Assembly: GCA_021324535.1 (NCBI GenBank)
Contig: JAJPIU010000199.1
Coordinates: 1 to 37,322 of the forward strand
Direction of reading: 5' to 3'
Length of the DNA: 37,322 bases
Source: Pseudomonadota bacterium
GTDB lineage: Bacteria; Chloroflexota; Ktedonobacteria; Ktedonobacterales; JADMIN01
Numbering within the stretch: the stretch's first letter is position 1; every line of letters starts with the position of its first letter. Shown one piece after another: positions 31,355-37,322 of the stretch. The notes below the pieces were generated by a model, which was not told the DNA's origin, ran no database searches, and saw nothing but the letters and a program-made list of their open reading frames with translations. Position numbers and translations under genes: made by a program.

Positions 31355-32644
31355 TCAGGCGCGCGAGGATTCAGCGAGGGAGCCATCGAAGAGCGCAGTC
31401 AGCGCCAGGCTGGCGGCGCCCAATAGACCGACGTTCTGGCCCAATTGCGAGAACCTGATCTCACAGACCTCTCGCGGACGGCTCATCGAGCGGCTGCGCA
31501 CCACTTCGCGCACACCTTCCAGGAAGAGCGCGCCACCTGCGGTGGAGGCTCCCCAGATGATGATGCGACCGGGGTTGAGCGCATTGACAATATTGGCGAC
31601 GCCTACACCAAAGTGGTAAGCGTGACGCCGCACAAGCTCCTGCGCGTCCGGTTGCTCATCGCGGGCGGCAGCGAAGATGGCGGATGCGATGCTGGTGATC
31701 TCATGGTGGGTCAGCGTGCAGGCGGTAGCAAGCCGCTCGGCGGAGGTGTCCGGGACGCTCAGCCAATCGGGCAGGCGGTAGCCGCCTTGCTCCCTGTGGC
31801 AGGCGTTCTCGACGAGCGCCGTGGTGGAGGCGAGCGTCTCCCAACAGCCCTGGTTGCCGCATGAGCAGGGTAGGCCGTCTTCCTGCACGGTCATATGGCC
31901 CACCTCGCCAGCGGTGTCGGCGTAGCCACGATAAAGCGCGTCGCGCAGAAAATAGGCCGCTGAGAGGCCAATGCCGCTCTGGACAGTGATGAACTCCTTG
32001 CCGTCGCGCCCCAGGCCAAACTGCCGTTCGGCCAGCGCCTGCACATGTGAGTCGTTGCCCACCCAAACCTGTGTATCGAGCGCCTGGGCCAGTTGCTCGC
32101 CAAGGGGCACATCCTGCCAGTCGGGCAGGTGGGGGGCAAGATGAACGATACCGCGCTGCTGTGAGGCAAGCCCTGGCACGCCAATGCCGACGCCGATCAA
32201 TTGATCGGGAGTGAGCGAGAGCATAGAGAGCAGTTCGCGGAACGTTTCAATCAACAGGGCGATTACCGGGCCTGGGCGGGTATCTGGCCCCAGCGTGCGC
32301 TCGATCAAACCCAGGGCGCGTCCATTACCATCCATCACGGCGAACTGTGCGGAGTCTACTCGCAGAAAGATAGCGCCGCATCGCACACCGGTCGCGTTGA
32401 ATTGATAGAGCACGGCAGGCTTGCCACCGCTGGCGGTGGGCTGGGTGGCGCCAACGGCTCTTGCCAGCCCGTCAAGCTCAAGCGCATCCACCAGCTTGGA
32501 AACCGTTGGACGGCTCATTCCGGTCGTTTTCGCAAGGGTAGGCTTCGTGACCGACCCCATCTGTCGTAACAGACGTAGAATAGTCAGGCGATTGATGCGA
32601 CGCAGGCTGCCAGGCGCCGCTGGGCCGTCAAGCGTTATGGTCAC
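31355..32644 (-). CDS. ROK family transcriptional repressor (XylR/NagC-like)
   Basis: 429 residues. I start it at GTG 32644 because AGGAG lies 7 bases upstream; an ATG at 32659 has no ribosome-binding site and its first codons contain that AGGAG. An N-terminal winged helix (RRINRLTILRLLRQMGSVTKPTLAKTTGMSRPTVSKLVDALELDGL) is followed by the ROK sugar-kinase-like domain: IGVGIGVPG, VGNDSHVQALAE, the zinc motif CSCGNQGCWE, and IIIWGAST. These proteins release DNA when a sugar binds. Its position directly upstream of a xylose-type importer suggests control of that operon and of itself. Confidence 0.92.
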   Translation of the reverse strand: MTITLDGPAAPGSLRRINRLTILRLLRQMGSVTKPTLAKTTGMSRPTVSKLVDALELDGLARAVGATQPTASGGKPAVLYQFNATGVRCGAIFLRVDSAQFAVMDGNGRALGLIERTLGPDTRPGPVIALLIETFRELLSMLSLTPDQLIGVGIGVPGLASQQRGIVHLAPHLPDWQDVPLGEQLAQALDTQVWVGNDSHVQALAERQFGLGRDGKEFITVQSGIGLSAAYFLRDALYRGYADTAGEVGHMTVQEDGLPCSCGNQGCWETLASTTALVENACHREQGGYRLPDWLSVPDTSAERLATACTLTHHEITSIASAIFAAARDEQPDAQELVRRHAYHFGVGVANIVNALNPGRIIIWGASTAGGALFLEGVREVVRSRSMSRPREVCEIRFSQLGQNVGLLGAASLALTALFDGSLAESSRA

Positions 32645-33142
32645 GAGCGCGCTCCTCATGCTGTTGGAAGGGATGAATAGCCATGTGCGGTCACGAAGAA
32701 AAAAGGTGTTCTCATCTCGTCTGACGCGCCAGAAGCGGGCGCCCTTGCCGGACTAGCCGATCTGGCATGTTCGGCTACCGTCGCCGATGAATGGTCGCCA
32801 CAGGAGTGACGTCTGCTAAGAAAAGAAATTTACTTAACATTGTTCGCAGTGTAGCCGATGGAGAGAAACCCTGTCAAGCCATGACCTACTCCCCCGATGG
32901 GCCAGATGAAGCAACGGCTGAGATGAAGCCGCCAACTGGCGGAAGAGCATGCTGCGGATACTGCGCCGCCCCTCGCCCGTCTGTACTGAAGGATATGTTT
33001 TTTCCTGCGCCTGGTTGGGCGTGCATCGGGTCTCTTTTGTATTGGTTGTATTTATAGTGTATGAGCGCGTGGCACAATCGGCGCTGTGGCGAAGGCGTCG
33101 CTACGACGAAACAGTGAGAGATGGCAAGACCAGGAGGGGCGC
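32645..33142. other. 498-base divergent intergenic region
   Basis: It holds the ROK promoter and half-site (32821-32877) on one side. On the other, a weak -10 (TATAGT, 33053-33058) and the ribosome-binding site AGGAGG (33131-33136) serve the gene at 33143. No gene or RNA is supported in between; a short T-run at 32999-33004 has no stem before it. Confidence 0.5.
32829..32877 (-). promoter_or_regulatory. ROK gene promoter with downstream AAGTAAA half-site
   Basis: On the minus strand, perfect -35 TTGACA (32877-32872), 18 bases, TACACT (32853-32848), start near 32841. Immediately downstream the operator half-site AAGTAAA (32835-32829) continues into TTTCTTTTCTT, an imperfect second half. This fits autorepression. 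The leader to the GTG start is close to 200 bases. Confidence 0.5.
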
Positions 33143-35314
33143 ATGGGATATCAGCGCGAAGACGCGCCACAAGGGCTACAAGGGCTACAAGGGCAAACGG
33201 AGGAGCGGAGAGAGCCGGAAGAGATGTCTGCGACCGGTGAGTTTGAGCGGGCGCTTCGAGACTATGAGAACGCCCAGAACGCCCAGAATGGGCAGAACAC
33301 CCAGAATGGGCAGGCAGGCGCCAATGTCGCCAACACCAGCGATCAGACGCCACCCTTGCCTGAGCGCCAGGGAGCTGCTTTTCCTCCCGTTGCTCCGCCA
33401 TCCTTTGCTCCATCGTTGCCACAGCCACACATAGACGAGTTTCCTACCGGGCGACTGACCGCGCCGCCGGTACGGACTACCGACGCCCCAACGCTCTCCG
33501 TTGTGGAAGCGCCCGATGACAGGCAGCCTGCGCTGGAGCCATTGGAGACGCTGGCGACGGAGCCGGTGAGCGCCGTAGCGCAACCCCAGGCCATCCGCCC
33601 CGCCAGTGAGCCGCCCGCTGCGCTGTCGTTCACCGAGGTGGAGACAGATCGCCTGCCCGCGCCGGTTACGCCAAATGCGCCGAATATGCCGAATACGCCG
33701 CCCACTGCGCCGGAACCCCCTGTCGGCGGGGGCGAACAGCGTCAGCCGAAGATCACTCGCCCAATTGCGGAAGAGCGATTCGATCCTTTCGATCCTTTGC
33801 CGCAGCCCTGGGACGACGCTCTTGCGGCTGAGCAAGCCGCTCCAACTGGCGCTGTGGATTCCGGTGTCGCCGACCTCCCAACCGCGCGGCTGCATACAGC
33901 GCCGCCAGCGTTTGGCGCGCCACGCCTGGAATCACCCGACGCCGCGCCTGCCGTCCCGGTTGACGAGGAGACGACGCTGCCACCGCGTGCGCCCCGCCCC
34001 CGGCCAACCGCTCCCCCTGCCGCCCCTACGCCGTGGAACGCCGACGCCTGGGTTGACCAGCGCGACCGGCAGGCGCCAGCGCAACCAATAGCGCCTACAC
34101 TGCCCAAACAAACAACTCCAGAGCAGCCACAGCTCGTTACGCCGAGTGAGACTCCCCCGAACATGGCAGGCCGTGGAGATGGCGCGCCTGCATGGGGTCA
34201 TCAGTCGCTCGAACAGGCGTCGCCGCGCTGGGCCACTCCACCCGCAACGTATGGCGCGCCGTCGGTTGGCTATCCATCTGCTGGGCCAATGACGATGTCG
34301 GAGCGTACGCCGGTTCTGCAACGCCCAACGCCTGCCCTTGCGCCTCCCTCGGCTCCGGCGCCTGGCGCGCCTCCATCTTCGCCCTGGCGGCGACCAACAG
34401 GCGCGCCAGGCGAAACCCTCCCTTCGCCGCAAGAGACGCAAACGCCCCCAGCGGCTCCCGCTCCTGCCAGGCGCAAGGGCGGCGCTTCGCGTGTCGCCAT
34501 CGTCGCTTTAGTCGTGGCGCTTGTGGTGGCTGCATTGGGAGTGGGTGGCGCATTTTTCTATGGGCAGCAACAAGCCAAAGCGCCTACCCGTGTCGTCAAC
34601 GCCTATTGCGCCGCGCTTACCCAGGCCAACTATTCTACGGCGTACCGGCTCTTTTTACCGGCGTATCAGGCGAGCATCTCGCAGCAGCAGTATGTCGCCG
34701 ATCAGCTTCTGCGCGATCAATTGTTTGGCCGCGTGACCTCCTGCTCGGCGAGCCTTGCCAGCCAGGCTGGTATGTTTATCTTCTGGCGACAACCCTCGCT
34801 CGAAGTCTTCGACGTCACCCTGAAGCGGGCAGGCGCGCCCAGCGAGAAGCACGCCGCCGCGACGCTGCATGGGCAGGTGACGCTTGCGCCCAACGGCGCG
34901 ACATGGCTGATCGGCGCGGTTGATCTCTCACTCCAAAGCGTTGACCTCGATCCCCTGACGCCAGTGAACGGATTTTGTAGCGCGATGGTCGCTCATGACT
35001 ACGCGAAAGCCTATTCCTGGCTCTCACCGCCATATCAGCAGGAACAGGGAGGTGAGCCTGCTTTTGCGCAATCCTTCGGCGCGACGCTTGGCATCACAAA
35101 GTGCGATCCGCAGCCGCAAACGCTGACGGTCTCATCAAATGATCGCGTGGCGACGATGCAGGTAACGCTGTCAGGCTATGGCGCGCCACCACTGACCACC
35201 CAGCCGGTCAACTTCACGCTTCCGGCGACGCTCACGTTGGTGCATCTGCCTGCTGGTTGGCGCATCGATGCCGTGACCATCCAGACATCCCCCACGCCGA
35301 GCGCGCAGAATTAG
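33143..35314 (+). CDS. Single-pass membrane protein: disordered Pro-rich N-terminus, two NTF2-like repeats outside
   Basis: 723 residues from ATG 33143 with AGGAGG 5 or 6 bases upstream. Residues 1-445 are low complexity: three 9-bp repeats (QGLQGLQGQ), an Asn/Gln stretch (NAQNAQNGQNTQNGQ), then Pro/Ala/Thr-rich sequence. One transmembrane helix (about 451-475, VAIVALVVALVVAALGVGGAFFYG) follows a basic stop (RRKGGASR). The outer 245 residues contain two copies of a domain beginning xVNxYCAALTQANYSTAYRLF and VNGFCSAMVAHDYAKAYSWL, each with a later Cys (TSCSAS, TKCDPQ). These resemble DUF4878/NTF2-like domains. The architecture parallels the 585-residue protein at 7447-9204. Function unknown; sensing or wall association is a guess. 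Confidence 0.82.
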   Translation: MGYQREDAPQGLQGLQGQTEERREPEEMSATGEFERALRDYENAQNAQNGQNTQNGQAGANVANTSDQTPPLPERQGAAFPPVAPPSFAPSLPQPHIDEFPTGRLTAPPVRTTDAPTLSVVEAPDDRQPALEPLETLATEPVSAVAQPQAIRPASEPPAALSFTEVETDRLPAPVTPNAPNMPNTPPTAPEPPVGGGEQRQPKITRPIAEERFDPFDPLPQPWDDALAAEQAAPTGAVDSGVADLPTARLHTAPPAFGAPRLESPDAAPAVPVDEETTLPPRAPRPRPTAPPAAPTPWNADAWVDQRDRQAPAQPIAPTLPKQTTPEQPQLVTPSETPPNMAGRGDGAPAWGHQSLEQASPRWATPPATYGAPSVGYPSAGPMTMSERTPVLQRPTPALAPPSAPAPGAPPSSPWRRPTGAPGETLPSPQETQTPPAAPAPARRKGGASRVAIVALVVALVVAALGVGGAFFYGQQQAKAPTRVVNAYCAALTQANYSTAYRLFLPAYQASISQQQYVADQLLRDQLFGRVTSCSASLASQAGMFIFWRQPSLEVFDVTLKRAGAPSEKHAAATLHGQVTLAPNGATWLIGAVDLSLQSVDLDPLTPVNGFCSAMVAHDYAKAYSWLSPPYQQEQGGEPAFAQSFGATLGITKCDPQPQTLTVSSNDRVATMQVTLSGYGAPPLTTQPVNFTLPATLTLVHLPAGWRIDAVTIQTSPTPSAQN

Positions 35315-35334
35315 TTGCGATGAGTTGTGGTGAG

Positions 35335-36726
35335 TTATGATGAGCTGTGGGAGAGCGAGGCAGGCGCCGCAAAGGCTTCCTCTGCGCGCTCGCCTATCTG
35401 CTTGCGCCGTTGCAGGAAGGGCCGCTCGACGAACTGATAGGAGAGATAGGCCACCGGCAGCGCGACGACAAGGCCAACCACCAGCGCGGCAGGGAACTGT
35501 AAGGGCGTGGGAAGCGCCGTAGTAAGCGGACGCGCGGCAAAGATGATTGGCTGGTGCCACAGGTAGAGGCTGTAGGAGATCAGCCCAACGAAGCGGAGCG
35601 GCGCCCACTCAAAGATGGCGCGAATACGCCCGTCGCTCCATAGCGCGCCCATCACCAGCATTGCGTAGCCAAGCCCTACCAGCAGCGGCCCACAGAGAAT
35701 CGCCAGATCGGTCGCGTGGTAGAGCAGGAAGTAGGGCGGCGTCTCGATGTTGACAGAGTTTGCCCAGGCGGCCAGCGCCACGCTCACCGGGAACGCGCCG
35801 ACGAAGAGCGCACGCCCTACGGCGCGTGGCCAGCCCGGCGTGGAGTTGGCCAACGCTTTCCGCTGATATTTGCGTTGGTGTTTGCGCTTACGCTGGCGCT
35901 GTGCGCTCTGCCCGATCACAAACAACACGCTACCCAACATACCCAAACCAAACACTTCGAGGTATTTGCCCTGCACGCCGTAGGTCAGCCAGAAGACGAG
36001 CGTGGCAATCGTCTTCGTTGCGCCGTGCAGCGTGATCAGTCGTCCATGAATCTCAGTATCAATCGCCCGCAGGAGCAATGCGCCTCCAATGAAGCCGAGC
36101 ACGCAGACAAACACCCGTTCGCGCGAGCGCGTTGCGCCAACAAGCCGCCCGGCGACCGCTGCAAAGAGTGGCAGCAGCAGGTAGAACTGCACTTCGACGG
36201 CCAGTGTCCACATGGGGCCTTCGATGGCGCGGTTGAACAGGGGCACGTCGTCATGGAAGAAGACGAGATGCAAACCGATGTTTTCCAGGCCCGTCAGCGA
36301 GAGATACTGCGGCAGGCTCAGCGCCACCAGGATGGCCAGGCAAACGACATACGCCGGAATGATGCGTAGGGCGCGCCGGGCGTAGAATCGCCGCAGCGAG
36401 GGAAGCGGCTTGCCTTCGAGCATGGCTTTGGCGTAGGGCGTGAAGAGCAGAAAGCCAGAGAGGATGAAGAACAGGTGAACGCCGGTCTGCCCATAATTCC
36501 AGAGAAATGTGGTGTTGAGGCCGCCAATGACGAGGTTCGCCTGCACGGAGTAGTAGGCGTGGTAGACCAGCACGCCGAGCGCCGCGACCGCGCGCAGGCC
36601 ATCGAGCGCAGGTATCTCGTGGGGGCCGTGGTTCAAGGGAAAGAGCGTCTGCCGCCAGTTGCGTCGGGATGCGGCGCGCGCAGGCTGCGTAGGGGGCGGT
36701 GTCGCCTCTGCGGGAGCCTGCGCCAT
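35335..36726 (-). CDS. Membrane-bound acyltransferase, OafA/YrhL (acyltransferase 3) family
   Basis: 463 residues; ATG 36726 with AAAGGA upstream. The family signature is clear: EIPALDGLRAVAALGVLVYHAYY with the catalytic His56, HLFFILSGFLLFTPY, FYARRALRIIPAYVVCL and, near the end, ISYSLYLWHQPI. About ten transmembrane helices. These enzymes transfer acetyl or other acyl groups to polysaccharides, peptidoglycan or secondary metabolites at the membrane. An Arg/Lys-rich loop (QRQRKRKHQRKYQRKA) is unusually basic and presumably cytoplasmic. There is no sugar-polymer cluster next to it, so the acceptor is unknown. Confidence 0.92.
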   Translation of the reverse strand: MAQAPAEATPPPTQPARAASRRNWRQTLFPLNHGPHEIPALDGLRAVAALGVLVYHAYYSVQANLVIGGLNTTFLWNYGQTGVHLFFILSGFLLFTPYAKAMLEGKPLPSLRRFYARRALRIIPAYVVCLAILVALSLPQYLSLTGLENIGLHLVFFHDDVPLFNRAIEGPMWTLAVEVQFYLLLPLFAAVAGRLVGATRSRERVFVCVLGFIGGALLLRAIDTEIHGRLITLHGATKTIATLVFWLTYGVQGKYLEVFGLGMLGSVLFVIGQSAQRQRKRKHQRKYQRKALANSTPGWPRAVGRALFVGAFPVSVALAAWANSVNIETPPYFLLYHATDLAILCGPLLVGLGYAMLVMGALWSDGRIRAIFEWAPLRFVGLISYSLYLWHQPIIFAARPLTTALPTPLQFPAALVVGLVVALPVAYLSYQFVERPFLQRRKQIGERAEEAFAAPASLSHSSS

Positions 36727-36759
36727 TGGAAACGTCCTTTCTCACTCTAACCCCCAACA

Positions 36760-36791
36760 CTCTTCCCTTACCAGGGAAGAGGGCTTTTTTT
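36760..36791 (+). terminator. Intrinsic terminator on the plus strand
   Basis: Perfect 9-bp stem CTCTTCCCT/AGGGAAGAG (36760-36768, 36773-36781) with a TACC loop, then GGC and seven T (36785-36791). It points along the plus strand, but both flanking genes are on the minus strand; the last two T bases are part of the TAA stop of the gene ending at 36790. It would stop antisense read-through from the 33143 gene. In minus-strand RNA the stem would also form but would have the A-run on its 5' side. Confidence 0.7.
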
Positions 36792-37299
36792 AGGGAAGGC
36801 CAATGCCGGTCATAAACGCGCGTGTGGCGGCGCCGATCACCGCAACCACGGCAATCGTCATGATGATGATGTCGCGGCGCACCTGCTTTTGGTCACTATA
36901 GACATAAGCGATGGGGATGGAAAGCAGCACAATCGCGCCGTACACATAGTGCAGAGGATCGTTTGGTCGCTCACCGCTGGCGAAGACAAGGCCCCCAATC
37001 GCCACCTGGATGGCCCCAAGCGCGGCGGTAGCGATCAGCGACCAGCGGAAGGCGCGCTGCAAGGTGGTCTGCGGTGGGGCTGGTGTGGCTGCTGGTTTCT
37101 CGGCTGTCTCGGGCGCCGCAGTAGTCTCAATAGCCTCAGCGTTTGTCGTGGCTTGCGCAGTAGCTTGCGCAGTAGATATTGGGGCAAGCTGCCGCCAGCG
37201 GTCTATCAGCAGGATCAGGCCGATGATCAAGCTGACGACTCCGGCGAGCAACACTGGCCAGACGAATATCAGATGCAGGTTCAACAGGAACGCTTGCAC
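36790..37299 (-). CDS. Small four-helix membrane protein, unknown function
   Basis: 169 residues from GTG 37299, with AGGAAA 7 bases upstream. Helix 1 (LNLHLIFVWPVLLAGVVSLIIGLILLI) is followed by an Ala/Thr/Glu-rich linker of about 45 residues, then three more helices (WSLIATAALGAIQVAIGGLVFA, PLHYVYGAIVLLSIPIAYVYS, IIIMTIAVVAVIGAATRAFMTG). His residues in LNLHL and PLHYV sit in helix ends, as in haem-binding or cytochrome-associated membrane proteins, but no family is recognised. It lies upstream of the acyltransferase on the same strand, 63 bases apart, with a plus-strand terminator between. Confidence 0.75.
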   Translation of the reverse strand: MQAFLLNLHLIFVWPVLLAGVVSLIIGLILLIDRWRQLAPISTAQATAQATTNAEAIETTAAPETAEKPAATPAPPQTTLQRAFRWSLIATAALGAIQVAIGGLVFASGERPNDPLHYVYGAIVLLSIPIAYVYSDQKQVRRDIIIMTIAVVAVIGAATRAFMTGIGLP

Positions 37300-37322
37300 G
37301 CTCTTTCCTCTTTCTCGGAAGA

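Overview
The window (about 60% GC) looks like chromosomal DNA of an aerobic, free-living heterotroph. I read it as most like a Chloroflexota member of the Ktedonobacteria type. The reasons are gene content (nuoLMN, a ROK-controlled xylose-type ABC operon, Rpn-like nucleases, secreted or anchored proteins with very long disordered tails) and intergenic hairpin repeats. This placement is inference; no rRNA or marker phylogeny is possible here.

Layout. 1-4283 is the end of a complex I operon (nuoL 3' end, nuoM, nuoN), with a 338-base gap between nuoM and nuoN filled with short repeats and hairpins. 4332-9204 carries a histidine phosphatase, an Rpn/PD-(D/E)XK-like protein with a GREE tandem repeat, a small nonapeptide-repeat protein, an alpha/beta hydrolase, and a large single-pass membrane protein with a possible lysozyme-like domain. 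9360-14038 is a compact PadR-controlled operon: regulator, two multi-pass membrane proteins, ABC ATPase, ABC-2 permease. On the other strand, 17259-14046 runs from an XRE regulator to a membrane-anchored sulfite-oxidase-fold molybdoenzyme and a ridA copy broken by a frameshift and an amber codon.

17593-22745 is a looser set: YtkA-like protein, zinc-ribbon ORF, metallophosphoesterase followed by a possible structured RNA or giant terminator, a beta-lactamase-fold-like membrane protein, a YiiX-type NlpC/P60 protein and a retropepsin-like lipoprotein. 22944-27073 is a convergent peptidase pair: an S9 prolyl-oligopeptidase-type enzyme with a roughly 300-residue acidic tail, and an M16 family protein lacking the HxxEH zinc site. 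32644-27243 (minus strand) is a sugar-uptake locus: ROK repressor, xylose-type binding lipoprotein, single-domain ABC ATPase and permease. AAGTAAA-type operator candidates lie over or near both TTGACA promoters. The window ends with a large membrane protein with two NTF2-like repeats, an OafA-type acyltransferase and a small four-helix membrane protein.

Most notable: the nonapeptide-repeat protein, the doubly broken ridA, the 11-bp-closed RNA candidate with a U-tract, the coherent ROK operator set, the M16 protein without its metal site, parallel low-complexity insertions in NuoM and NuoN, and a dispersed intergenic repeat family, one copy of which supplies the stop codon of nuoM. I did not identify a clear new defence or multi-gene system.
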